From IMG/VR virus record IMGVR_UViG_3300018080_000072, positions 1 to 37,127 of that record: DNA of 37,127 bases, one strand, 5' to 3'. The first letter of the stretch is position 1. Every line of letters starts with the position of its first letter. A program made the position numbers and the translations under genes. Below the pieces are notes generated by a model. It did not search any database. It worked only from the letters and a program-made list of their open reading frames with translations, and was not told where the DNA came from. The stretch comes from a virus. Positions 1 to 7,577 of the stretch are shown in pieces.

Positions 1-123
1 AACCATCTGTTTGGAAAGATTCTGAAATCTAGGATTAATTAAAAGCTCTCTAGATAAATCCTGAGCAGCTTTTTCACCAACTGTTTCCGCTAATAATGAG
101 AGGTTTCCTGAAAAAATCCCAAA
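1..123. repeat. left copy of the 123-bp terminal direct repeat
   Basis: The first 123 bases are identical to 37005-37127. The leftward gene that enters the window at base 1 continues in the same frame at 37004, so the two ends join into a 37,004-bp circle. This is either an assembly overlap on a circular or circularly permuted genome, or a short physical terminal redundancy. Only read data can separate these. Confidence 0.95.
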
Positions 124-1152
124 CATTAGTCTTCCAACTTTGGTAGCAGAGAGCAAATCTGAAATAAGCCCGGGCTTTAAATTTTTTGCAATTGGGAAGT
201 ATTTAGCATAAAGATCCGTGACTGATTTAAAATCAGAAGCAAGTTTTGGAGAAATACTTTGAAGACCTTCTTGAATAGGTTCTTTAATTAAACCGAATTG
301 AGGTGCTCCACGTGGTATATAATAATTTAATTTTTTATAAAAATCCATTATTGAGTTTCCTGTCAATGGGGCGCTCTGAAGCTTCGTATAATCTGCTTCA
401 AGTCTTTTAGCTATTTCTGAAGGCAATTTATCCAATATTCCATCCACGGAAGAAATAAACTTAGAAGATGCTTCTTTGGATAAAGGTTCATTAGAAATTG
501 GGAGAGCCTCTAATCGATTGTATACATCTCCCAATGCTTCTTTAGAACGTTCTAACACCTTTTGAGCTCTGCCGCGTTTTGTGGCAACTTTACTTAAAAA
601 CCTTTGCTTTTTTTCTGGCTGGATTAATGGGGCTATTGCTTTTTCCGAAAGCCCAAGTTCTCTAGCTTTCTCTACAATTGGTTTTTGTGCTTTAGTTGGA
701 GTGATTTTTCCTTTAAAAGCAGGAGCGGCGAACGCAGGAAGTTCTGCTAGCGATTGAGCCCATTCAGGAAGCCCTAGTTCTTTTGCTGCCTCTCCACTAA
801 CCCCAGCAAACAACGAACGAACAAGATTTGAAATAGGAGCTTCGCCTCCTAATAATGCATAAGGAGCAATTGCTCCTCCTCTTTGAAGAGCTTCTTCCAA
901 GAATCCCTCTCTCGTAGGGAGAATTTGCTCTAACTCCTGTCCTGCTTCTTCTTCTGTTTTTAATGTATCACCTAAAACATCTTTTAATCCTAGAAGCTCA
1001 GGAAAAACCGAAAGGGATTTACGGATTTGTTGTCCTGTTTCTCTTAAAGCACCTTTAGGAAATGCGCCTAATAATGATCGTGTTCTTGAAACAGGTTCAA
1101 CTGTTTCGAAAACATCTTCTTCTGTGCCTAATTGATCAAAAATATCGGCCAT
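1..1152 (-). CDS. probable virion ejection (internal) protein, N-terminal 384 codons
   Basis: The gene begins with ATG at 1152 (MADIFDQLGTEEDV) and is open to base 1. Across the circular join it continues from 37004 to a TAA at 36870, giving 428 residues (384 codons here, 44 plus stop there). It is Ala/Leu/Lys-rich and largely helical, with a Gly/Ala-rich hydrophobic stretch near residues 90-145 and charged helices after it. It has no enzymatic motif and no signal peptide. Its ATG overlaps the TGA of the upstream gene (TGATG), so the two are translationally coupled. Its position after the portal and two other helical proteins matches the DNA-ejection proteins of P22-like podoviruses. The class is inferred from position and composition, not from a recognised family. 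Confidence 0.6.
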   Translation of the reverse strand, partial: MADIFDQLGTEEDVFETVEPVSRTRSLLGAFPKGALRETGQQIRKSLSVFPELLGLKDVLGDTLKTEEEAGQELEQILPTREGFLEEALQRGGAIAPYALLGGEAPISNLVRSLFAGVSGEAAKELGLPEWAQSLAELPAFAAPAFKGKITPTKAQKPIVEKARELGLSEKAIAPLIQPEKKQRFLSKVATKRGRAQKVLERSKEALGDVYNRLEALPISNEPLSKEASSKFISSVDGILDKLPSEIAKRLEADYTKLQSAPLTGNSIMDFYKKLNYYIPRGAPQFGLIKEPIQEGLQSISPKLASDFKSVTDLYAKYFPIAKNLKPGLISDLLSATKVGRLMFGIFSGNLSLLAETVGEKAAQDLSRELLINPRFQNLSKQMV

Positions 1153-2369
1153 CAGAATTCATATCCGAGTTGTTTAGCTAATTTACGGGCTTTACTTTTA
1201 TCCCCACCAGCTTTGTTTAAAATATTTTGAGCAGTTTCTTTGGTTAGCGTAGTTCCTTGCTTTACTTTTTTTAATGCAGTGGGCCCAACTTGTTCTTTCT
1301 CAACTGCATTTTTAGCAGCCTCGCTAATTTTATATCCTTCATCAATTAATTTATCTAAATCCGGTTTGAGTCTTTTATTCACTTCGGCTTGGATATTGAG
1401 AGGACGGTAACCTTCATTTTCATTTATAATTTCATCATAAACTTCTTGCCGTTTCAAATTATATTTAGCTATATATTTAAAATATCGTATCGATTCTTCG
1501 TTAGTTGCTAAGTCCTTTAAAATGTCCGGAAGAATTGTATTGATCCAAAAAAATTCTCTTTCTGTCGGTCTTGCTCCTACTATTTCTTTAAGACCACCAC
1601 CCAAAAGAACTTTTGCTCCTGATAATATTTTCTGCATATCTGGTGTAATAAATAGACTTGCAAATGGCGATTGTCTTTTAGTCAAATACGCAACCGCTAA
1701 ATTTCTAGCCTTTTTTCCTGTGGTGCCTTTAGCTAAAGCTTCTTCTATTTGATTTGTAGCATCAATTAATTCTTTAGCTCTCTCAGAAGAATCGCTAATC
1801 TGTTCTCCGAATTTAGATGTTTGTGTGTGAGCCCATTGTTTCCGTGCAGTTTCATCTCTTATTGCATTATATTCATTTCTTTCTTTTTCACGTATATCAG
1901 CTAATTGAGTTTCAGCAAATTTACTATATCTGGGATTTGGATGTGCTGATAACATCATAAGTTGTTGTTTATTAAGACCAGTTTTCTTTTGCGCAGTCTC
2001 CGAAGGAATATTTTCGTCCGGTTGTTGAGTATCTATATTCTGTTCTCCGGACACTCCTTTCATCATGTTAAAGAAATCTTGATCCTGCTTTTCTTTTCTT
2101 AATTCTTCAAATAACTTTCCAGCTAGTGTTTCTCCATAAATTCCTTTTCCTAGTCCTGTAAATACGGATTTCTCCACATCACTAAGACTTTTTGCTTCTG
2201 GAGAAGCTAAAAAAGATTGAATTTGTTTCTGTTTTTTTTCTTGAGCTTTTTTTTGCTTTCTTTCCTCTAAAAAATTTGAAAGCAATCCTTTTAAACCTGT
2301 TCCGGCAGCCATCCCTAATGTCTCTCCTAAATTAGGTCCTGGAATTTTAATGTCAGGAGGCAAACTCAT
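1152..2369 (-). CDS. probable virion ejection protein, helical, 405 aa
   Basis: AGGAG stands six bases before the ATG (MSLPPDIKIPGPNLG). After a Gly-rich N-terminus comes a very charged coiled-coil-like stretch (about residues 35-60, EERKQKKAQEKK). Mostly helical sequence follows, and the protein ends in a compact motif, LTKETAQNILNKAGGDKSKA, near residues 374-393. Short C-terminal segments of this kind (T-x-E-x-A-x-x-IL-x-KAGGDK) occur in internal or injected proteins of podoviruses. It lies between a small Gly/Gln-rich protein and the 428-residue helical protein, to which it is coupled by a one-base overlap. A role in the DNA-ejection conduit is inferred. It could also be an internal head protein. 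Confidence 0.6.
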   Translation of the reverse strand: MSLPPDIKIPGPNLGETLGMAAGTGLKGLLSNFLEERKQKKAQEKKQKQIQSFLASPEAKSLSDVEKSVFTGLGKGIYGETLAGKLFEELRKEKQDQDFFNMMKGVSGEQNIDTQQPDENIPSETAQKKTGLNKQQLMMLSAHPNPRYSKFAETQLADIREKERNEYNAIRDETARKQWAHTQTSKFGEQISDSSERAKELIDATNQIEEALAKGTTGKKARNLAVAYLTKRQSPFASLFITPDMQKILSGAKVLLGGGLKEIVGARPTEREFFWINTILPDILKDLATNEESIRYFKYIAKYNLKRQEVYDEIINENEGYRPLNIQAEVNKRLKPDLDKLIDEGYKISEAAKNAVEKEQVGPTALKKVKQGTTLTKETAQNILNKAGGDKSKARKLAKQLGYEF

Positions 2370-2389
2370 ATATAACTCCTATAATGTAA

Positions 2390-2860
2390 TTATGAAAATC
2401 TATTCAATAGAGCCCTAATAAAACCTAAATCCGGTTGTCTTTGCTGATATTGGAACGATTGTTGGCCTAATCCTTGTCCTAAAAACCCTAATAGCTGAGA
2501 AAGAGCTTGTGATTGAAGACCTGCTCTTTGAGCAGCTAAATTTTCACTGAGTGATGCACCAGCTTGTGATAAAGCCTGTGGGAAAGCGCTCGATCCTTGA
2601 GCACCTGCACCAAGTCCTGAAAACCTGGCTGCAATCCCTGGTATAATCTGTTCGTTAAATTGTCTCATTGCAGGAGCTTCATATGCTTTATAAGCTTCTT
2701 CTCCTCCACCAAGCAGTGCTTGTAAGTTTCCAAGACCACTTGACAATGGACCTGAAAGACCGGATAAAAGTTGTTTTAAAAGATCACTTTGCTCTCCTGT
2801 CATAGTCTGTACAGGAAAACTCTTCCCTGATTTCCCAAATAAAAAATCTAAAAAACCCAT
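2390..2860 (-). CDS. Gly/Gln/Leu-rich virion protein, likely ejection-associated, 156 aa
   Basis: The protein starts MGFLDFLFGK and is low-complexity: Ser/Gly/Leu-rich repeats (LLSGLSGPLSSGLGNLQALL, near residues 31-50), then Gln/Ala-rich helices, ending LGFIRALLNRFS. The segment IPGIAARFSGLGAGAQGSSA (near residues 74-93) is of a type I associate with small proteins encoded beside portal and ejection genes in metagenomic podoviruses. It has no signal peptide; the hydrophobicity is amphipathic rather than membrane-spanning. It is six bases downstream of the lipoprotein gene and 20 bases upstream of the 405-residue protein. A structural or ejection role is inferred. Confidence 0.55.
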   Translation of the reverse strand: MGFLDFLFGKSGKSFPVQTMTGEQSDLLKQLLSGLSGPLSSGLGNLQALLGGGEEAYKAYEAPAMRQFNEQIIPGIAARFSGLGAGAQGSSAFPQALSQAGASLSENLAAQRAGLQSQALSQLLGFLGQGLGQQSFQYQQRQPDLGFIRALLNRFS

Positions 2861-2866
2861 GATGCT

Positions 2867-3079
2867 TTATTCCTCAACACTTGGATTTATAATATCCGGA
2901 AGCTCAGATAAGGCAGGAATAGCTGACATATCGGGCATTTTTAATTGAGCATCTACTGAAGGGGTATTTGTAGATGTTTCGTCAACCAGATCAGCTGCCG
3001 TACCTTGTGAGTGTGTCATGACAGTACTGTAAGTGCAGCCACTGCATGCTAACAATAAAAGCATAAAAAACTTCTTCAT
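2867..3079 (-). CDS. small lipoprotein, 70 aa
   Basis: MKKFFMLLLLACSGC is a classic lipoprotein signal: two Lys, a Leu-rich core and the lipobox LLAC with Cys12 (Cys15 is a second candidate). The remaining ~55 residues are short, polar and Asp/Thr/Pro-rich (DLVDETSTNTPSVDAQ). An AAGGAG is well placed before the ATG. It is the first gene after the terminator at 3137-3193, so it probably starts its own transcript with the ejection genes. Possible roles are an outer-membrane spanin-like lysis protein, an outer-membrane anchor or a superinfection-exclusion factor. The sequence supports only 'lipoprotein'. Confidence 0.6.
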   Translation of the reverse strand: MKKFFMLLLLACSGCTYSTVMTHSQGTAADLVDETSTNTPSVDAQLKMPDMSAIPALSELPDIINPSVEE

Positions 3080-3136
3080 AAAAACTCCTTTTTTCTAAAG
3101 ATATCAAAAGAGTTTTTTTGCAACCATTTTAATTTT

Positions 3137-3193
3137 AAAAAAAGGGTCCTAAGTTAACAGAAGGAGTGCTTCACGAAGCTTAACCTAGGACCC
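3137..3193 (-). terminator. strong leftward intrinsic terminator after the U-box gene
   Basis: Read leftward, GGGTCCTAGGTTAA (3193-3180) pairs with TTAACTTAGGACCC (3157-3144), 13 of 14 positions. A second small hairpin (GCTTC/GAAGC) lies in the loop, and seven Ts follow at once (A-run 3143-3137 on the + strand). It lies 11 bases past the U-box gene stop. It separates the packaging/accessory transcript from the lipoprotein-ejection genes. Confidence 0.88.
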
Positions 3194-3203
3194 GCATGAG
3201 AAT

Positions 3204-4205
3204 TTAATAAAATATTTTCACAAGTCTATGCATGTCTTCTGTAAATCTTTGCGGGGTAATTTTTCCGCTTTCCATAGCCTCATGAAGATCTTTTTGACGT
3301 TGTTGGAAACTTTCATACCGATTAGTTTCAACAAATTTTTTCACATTTATCAGACCTTCTATGAATGTTCTATTTACACCACTCAGAGTATGGATATCTT
3401 CTATAACCATTTTGTGAAGTTCTCTATAAATAGTAGCTGTCACATCGTGTGCCTCTCTAATATCCGCTCTTGTCATTGGTAATCTTGTAACAGGATCATT
3501 ATGATGTTCGTCTACCCATTCATGCAATGTTTGTCTTTCATAAATGTGACCTGCAAGGCTGCGCACAGGGTCTATTGGTATACGTTCATTTATTATGCAG
3601 CAGCAACCGCGGATTGTAGGATTTGCTTCTAAAAATCCAATTAAATTTTTAGAAAAGATTTTTCCTTCTTCTGTTTTAAGCCATTCTACATACTCGTCAT
3701 AAAGCAATTTTCCTCCTATACACAATCCGGAACAAAATCCAGTTACTGCTCCTACGGCTGCTCCGGGACCTGCTCCTACACCTGCACAAAGTGCTCCTCC
3801 TAATGCTCCTAATGCAGTACCTTCAACTGTGCTAAGAGCGACCCTTTTAGCTACTTCCCATCCAATTCCCGGTTTTTTATCTACGTGAAAAACCCATTCC
3901 CATTTTCTGCCGCCTTTTTGCCTTATATTCTTTTCAAAATAAGCTTCAAATTTATCCCTATACATGTCCTGTCGAGCTTTCTTACTTTGAATCGCTTCAT
4001 CTCTTTCCAAAACAGCTATTCTTCTCGGACTATCCGTTGTCATAGCTCCAAGTGGCAAATCTTTTTCTATGACTGCCGATAAATAAGAAAACTTTGTTAC
4101 TACTTCATTGACTTGAGCCGCTGCTCCTTCTGCTTGACCTGAACTCCTTTCAGGACGCACATAAGTACAACTTTTTGCTGCTATTGGTGCTGCTACTAAT
4201 GACAT
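3204..4205 (-). CDS. U-box domain protein with Gly/Ala membrane-like segment; putative secreted E3 ubiquitin ligase
   Basis: 333 residues. Residues 1-120 are polar and charged. Residues 123-165 form a Gly/Ala-rich hydrophobic hairpin-like stretch (ALGALGGALCAGVGAG). Residues 195-256 match a U-box: CCCIINE where family members have CPIT, then DPV (212-214), GHIYER (219-224), a Leu/Trp pair (LHEW) and DPVTRLPMT (237-245). The C-terminal 75 residues are helical. U-boxes recruit eukaryotic ubiquitin-charged E2 enzymes without zinc, so bacterial versions are normally effectors that act inside a eukaryotic host. No phage particle role is apparent. Its RBS (GAGG) overlaps the end of the Inc-like gene two bases upstream, implying joint expression. 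It is the last gene before a strong terminator. The domain call is mine by eye; activity and secretion are inference. Confidence 0.8.
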   Translation of the reverse strand: MSLVAAPIAAKSCTYVRPERSSGQAEGAAAQVNEVVTKFSYLSAVIEKDLPLGAMTTDSPRRIAVLERDEAIQSKKARQDMYRDKFEAYFEKNIRQKGGRKWEWVFHVDKKPGIGWEVAKRVALSTVEGTALGALGGALCAGVGAGPGAAVGAVTGFCSGLCIGGKLLYDEYVEWLKTEEGKIFSKNLIGFLEANPTIRGCCCIINERIPIDPVRSLAGHIYERQTLHEWVDEHHNDPVTRLPMTRADIREAHDVTATIYRELHKMVIEDIHTLSGVNRTFIEGLINVKKFVETNRYESFQQRQKDLHEAMESGKITPQRFTEDMHRLVKIFY

Positions 4206-4207
4206 AT

Positions 4208-4663
4208 TTATCCTCGTTGTTGTTGTTGTTTTAATTTTTCATCTCTTAAAAGAATAATAGAAAATACGAATGCGGAAACAATCCCGACTGTCAGAGCGAT
4301 ATTTCCAAAAACCGCCGTGCTTATAACATGACTTAAAGCACATATACCACTAATAGACAAAACCAATGCTGCGATACAGAAAAGTGCGATTGTGGAAATA
4401 AGATTGTTATCTGTTTTTTTCTCAGAGAAATAACTCAAGCCTTTAGTGCCAGGGAAAATTTCTTCCATTTCTCTTTGATATAATTCGGATTCTTCTAGAT
4501 ACGCATCCCAACGCCTAGAAAATTCTTCTTTTGATATACCTGTTGGAAATGGCATTTTCGGTCTTTGTCTAGGAAGACCTTTTGGGAAAAATGAAGGATC
4601 TCGCTCGTACATTGAAAGAAGAACGGGAGATAAACGATGATATTCCAATCCATTTGCACTCAT
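4208..4663 (-). CDS. Inc-like bilobed hydrophobic membrane protein, 151 aa
   Basis: A polar N-terminal part (1-85, with WDAYLEESELYQREMEE) is followed by two closely spaced hydrophobic helices, about 88-110 (ISTIALFCIAALVLSISGIC) and 116-139 (FGNIALTVGIVSAFVFSIIL). A short charged/Gln tail (DEKLKQQQQRG) follows. Two helices separated by only a few residues form the 'bilobed' hydrophobic domain that defines chlamydial inclusion-membrane (Inc) proteins, which are type III-secreted into the vacuole membrane. There is no cleavable signal peptide. A phage holin or superinfection-exclusion protein is the alternative, but holins are rarely preceded by an 85-residue polar domain. It sits directly upstream of the U-box gene in the same transcript. 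Confidence 0.62.
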   Translation of the reverse strand: MSANGLEYHRLSPVLLSMYERDPSFFPKGLPRQRPKMPFPTGISKEEFSRRWDAYLEESELYQREMEEIFPGTKGLSYFSEKKTDNNLISTIALFCIAALVLSISGICALSHVISTAVFGNIALTVGIVSAFVFSIILLRDEKLKQQQQRG

Positions 4664-4668
4664 ATATT

Positions 4669-4854
4669 CTATCTTTTCTTTTTGGGATTTTTAGATGTTG
4701 CTTTTCTAGCTTCTGAAAGAGCTATTGCGATTGCTTGTTTTTGTGATTTAACAACAGGACCTTTCTTGCTTCCTGAATGAAGAGAACCACTTTTCCATTC
4801 ATCCATCACTTTTTTAACTTTCTTTTGTTTTTTGGTTTTTTTCTTCATTTCCAA
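4669..4854 (-). CDS. small basic protein, DUF6496-like, 61 aa
   Basis: The core KVMDEWKSGSLHSGSKKGPV, then SQKQAIAIALSEARKA, matches a small basic family I know as DUF6496 (a K-V-M-x-E-x-K-x-G-x-L-x-S-G-S pattern followed by KQAIAIALSEA). The family is common in bacteria and phages and its function is unknown. Both ends are Lys-rich. The first ATG overlaps the upstream gene by 41 bases; a second in-frame ATG six bases later is equally possible. The gene ends five bases before the Inc-like gene. Nucleic-acid binding is plausible from charge only. Confidence 0.65.
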   Translation of the reverse strand: MEMKKKTKKQKKVKKVMDEWKSGSLHSGSKKGPVVKSQKQAIAIALSEARKATSKNPKKKR

Positions 4855-5257
4855 TACATTTTTTGTTTTTCTTTATTTTTCTTAAAATATCCAATCTTAA
4901 TAATTTTCTTCTTTGAACAGTATTTTTATTATCAGTTTCTGTCTCTAGTATAGACTTCATAAGAAGATTAGCACTTGTCCGCGCTATAGCGCAATCTCTG
5001 CATCTACATTCATCGAGTTCTTCTACCGACAATAGAGGTTCGTACATTTCTGAACTCTCTCTATCTCCTGAAGTAAAAATAATATATTCAAGATGAGATT
5101 CGTGATGTTTTTCAGTGTTAATTTCATCCGGATTTTCTATCTTTACATATTTCTTAAATGTCGATCTTTTTTTTTGAGGACATTTTAGATGCTCCATAAG
5201 TTGTTCATTAACTTTAGCAGTAAGAGCTGTTACTTTTTTCTCTCGTTTATCTTTCAT
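4814..5257 (-). CDS. unrecognised protein with CxCxxC motif, 147 aa
   Basis: Highly charged, with a Lys-rich N-terminus (MKDKREKKVTALTAK), an acidic middle and the motif DECRCRDCAIART at about residues 81-93. The closely spaced cysteines could bind a metal, but only three are clustered; another Cys is near residue 26 and one near 136. No signal peptide or membrane helix is seen. It lies between the Lys-rich protein and the DUF6496-like protein in the accessory island and overlaps the latter by 41 bases. No family is recognised. Confidence 0.55.
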   Translation of the reverse strand: MKDKREKKVTALTAKVNEQLMEHLKCPQKKRSTFKKYVKIENPDEINTEKHHESHLEYIIFTSGDRESSEMYEPLLSVEELDECRCRDCAIARTSANLLMKSILETETDNKNTVQRRKLLRLDILRKIKKNKKCIGNEEKNQKTKES

Positions 5258-5264
5258 TTTTTCT

Positions 5265-5507
5265 TCATGATTTTACATTTTTTTGAGACTTATTTTTTTT
5301 GTTGCTTTTCTTTTTTGCAGGAGATTTAACAGTTCTTTTCTTAGGTTCTTTTTTAATAACTTCGCTGCTGCATTTTTCAGAATCTTGATTTTTCATATCA
5401 CTCTCACTCTTCAGCTTATCCAAATTTTCTAAATGGTACACATGCTTCACAATTAAACGCAAACGTTTGTTTATGAAACACAAAAATTTCCAAAGTAATC
5501 TTTTCAT
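5265..5507 (-). CDS. Lys-rich histone-H1-like tail protein, 80 aa
   Basis: Residues 1-25 are basic and hydrophobic (MKRLLWKFLCFINKRLRLIV). Residues 30-50 are acidic. Residues 51-80 are almost only Lys, Ser, Pro, Thr and Asn (KKEPKKRTVKSPAKKKSNKK), like the disordered tails of histone H1 and of bacterial H1-like proteins such as chlamydial Hc1/Hc2. GAGGAAG precedes the ATG by five bases. The position directly after the portal could mean a head-internal DNA-binding protein. An effector or nucleoid-binding protein is also possible. Similarity is compositional only, and low-complexity Lys tails arise easily in AT-rich DNA. Confidence 0.5.
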   Translation of the reverse strand: MKRLLWKFLCFINKRLRLIVKHVYHLENLDKLKSESDMKNQDSEKCSSEVIKKEPKKRTVKSPAKKKSNKKNKSQKNVKS

Positions 5508-5520
5508 TTTTCTTCCTCAT

Positions 5521-5537
5521 TGTAAAGCAGCTTTACA
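5521..5537. promoter_or_regulatory. 17-bp palindrome TGTAAAGCAGCTTTACA, copy 1
   Basis: Perfect 8-bp arms (TGTAAAGC/GCTTTACA) around one central base. It overlaps the portal stop codon and lies just before the RBS of the Lys-rich gene. An identical copy is at 28649-28665 and near copies are at 9312-9328 and 19157-19173. Probably a protein-binding site. Confidence 0.6.
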
Positions 5538-7560
5538 TAGCCTGTGCCGTCTGTTCTTGTTTTCTTGGCTTTACAGGGTCTAACTGCTCTGTTTTAATAT
5601 CTTGTGAAGTCTTTATAGTGTTTAAAATGCCAATTAATTGCTGGATCTGAGAAATGTCTAATCCCTGAAGTTCTTTTACAGCTTTAATTTCATCATAAAC
5701 AGCTTGAGCACGTCTTTCTACGCTCAATGATTCATTCTCATTTACACGTGATACGCGTTCTACAGCCAATCCTTGATCAGCAGCAGCTCTAGCTTTTGCA
5801 AGTTCACTCTTAGCAGCCAATTCTTGCATTTGGAGTTGCTGCATTTGCTGAGCTTGCTGAGCTTGTTGTTGCTCTTGTTGCTGAATCTGCTGAAGAAGCT
5901 TATCTTTATTCGGGAAAGAGGAAAGATCAAGCAAGAACTCTGTTGTAATTGGTATGCCAATCTCACGTAAGTAGAGAGCTTGTTTAAAGGCATTCATGCG
6001 CTGAGTCGGTGTGTCAGCACTTTCAACAACTTCACAATCATATTTCTGAAAACTTTTATTAAAAAACTGATCTGACGGTTCATCTTCTATAATTCTTCTT
6101 ACTTTCGCAGCTGTAAAGTTGTTCTGAATGAGATCTAGCTCTAATCTTCCAAGATTTTTAAGAGAGAGGTCTAGTTGATCAAAAAGATTCTGCAGAGTAG
6201 TAAGTCCAGCACCTTGACGGAGCATTGATAAAATGCCTGCCTTATCATCTTCCGCAGAACCTAAAAGTTCTTCGTTCACACCAGATATTTCCATCATGTT
6301 TTTATCCATCTGATCAATAACATTAATCATCGATGGAGAAACATCTCCAGGAGGGATTTTTTGTACTGATTCCATTCCCATAGGAGCATCTTTCTTAATG
6401 AATAAAGCCTGTCCTTGACCTGCCTTAAAAGCATCTCGATCATCAATTAGAGAGCCCTCCATAACTTTAAGACCCGAATTAATCTGGCTCTCAAGAATAT
6501 CAAGCAGGATTTGCTGGCGCCGATTTAAAATGAACTGCGAGTCCCTTAATCCGCGCACAACTCCTTGTACACGCCATTCATAATAGGGGAGTTCTGGTTG
6601 ATAATAAGCAATCACAGGAATAAATGGGTATTTGTCTACTTTAAATGGATTTTTCCCGTGGTAAAATACTCTATTATTTACAGCAATTGCTAACTTGCAT
6701 GTTTGTTTTTGGATTTTCTGAGTTTTAAGATTAGGGAATCGCCTTAAGAAAAGTTGTAGATTTTCTTTTTCTCCTTTCCATTCCAAAACTTCTTCATTGT
6801 CTGGGTCAATAATAATAGTAGCATCCCTGTAATCCAAATACCAAAACTCATCATAAGGAAGAAGATCCCTTTGAGCCATATTGTAATTTTCAGGAAGGAA
6901 ATTGAAATATCCGTCTCTAGATGCATCTGCACGCATTTTCATGATCTCATCTTCTCTATCAGGCATAAGAGAAGATATTTGTTTTTTAGAAAGAAATTTC
7001 CTAGTCCAAATATAATTACAATCTGATAGATCCTGCTTTTTAAAGTAAGGATCTATGATATAGCCATTATAGCTCATATTTGAGACTTTAATGTCTCCGG
7101 AAAAAGGATCTTCTCTGTAATCCATCCAAACAGCTAAAAGATTCATACCGGTAATAAGAGATCCAAGAAAAGCATCCGAAAGAATATTGAAAACATCAGT
7201 TTGATTATTGGCCCAATAAAGAAGAGATGAAAATTGATCTGATGTTTTCTGATCCGAATTTTCAATTGGAGTAACAGAAAGTGTTTTTCTGTTTCTTCTT
7301 TGATAGCCGGAAATCATATTCACAATTCTTTTTATCTTATTAAAATTAAATTGCTTTCTTCTGTGAGCCGGGATTTGTGAATAAATCTCTTGCCACAATG
7401 ACTGATCGCCTGCATAAAATCTTTCATCTATGGAGGCTTGGACCCATAATGACTGAGTTATCGGAGATACATCATTATAGACCTGACGCATGCGTGATAA
7501 TATGTTTTTATCATCGTCTGTATAAAACTGTTCTGTGCCTCTCAATGAATAACTTGTCAT
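5533..7560 (-). CDS. portal protein, P22-like, 675 aa
   Basis: Forms the dodecameric DNA channel at the head vertex and docks the terminase. The N-terminal region (RFYAGDQSLW, then RRKQFNFNKIKRIVNMISGY) and the middle (QVQGVVRGLRD-like VQGVVRGLRDSQFILNRR, about residues 345-360, and ISGVNEELLGSAEDDKAGIL) are typical of the P22-type portal family. Residues ~555-620 are a Gln/Ala-rich helix (QQQEQQQAQQAQQMQQLQMQ), as expected for the barrel or C-terminal helix of long portals. AGGAG lies six bases before the ATG. It follows TerL by 17 bases. The length (675) fits the family. The stop codon lies inside a 17-bp palindrome. Confidence 0.88.
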   Translation of the reverse strand: MTSYSLRGTEQFYTDDDKNILSRMRQVYNDVSPITQSLWVQASIDERFYAGDQSLWQEIYSQIPAHRRKQFNFNKIKRIVNMISGYQRRNRKTLSVTPIENSDQKTSDQFSSLLYWANNQTDVFNILSDAFLGSLITGMNLLAVWMDYREDPFSGDIKVSNMSYNGYIIDPYFKKQDLSDCNYIWTRKFLSKKQISSLMPDREDEIMKMRADASRDGYFNFLPENYNMAQRDLLPYDEFWYLDYRDATIIIDPDNEEVLEWKGEKENLQLFLRRFPNLKTQKIQKQTCKLAIAVNNRVFYHGKNPFKVDKYPFIPVIAYYQPELPYYEWRVQGVVRGLRDSQFILNRRQQILLDILESQINSGLKVMEGSLIDDRDAFKAGQGQALFIKKDAPMGMESVQKIPPGDVSPSMINVIDQMDKNMMEISGVNEELLGSAEDDKAGILSMLRQGAGLTTLQNLFDQLDLSLKNLGRLELDLIQNNFTAAKVRRIIEDEPSDQFFNKSFQKYDCEVVESADTPTQRMNAFKQALYLREIGIPITTEFLLDLSSFPNKDKLLQQIQQQEQQQAQQAQQMQQLQMQELAAKSELAKARAAADQGLAVERVSRVNENESLSVERRAQAVYDEIKAVKELQGLDISQIQQLIGILNTIKTSQDIKTEQLDPVKPRKQEQTAQAM

Positions 7561-7577
7561 CTGATTCTCCTGAATTT

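Noticed and set aside
5760-5993. Open frames on both strands in the portal C-terminus
   Set aside because: Produced by the Gln-rich CAG/CAA repeat region of the portal; no RBS or recognisable protein.
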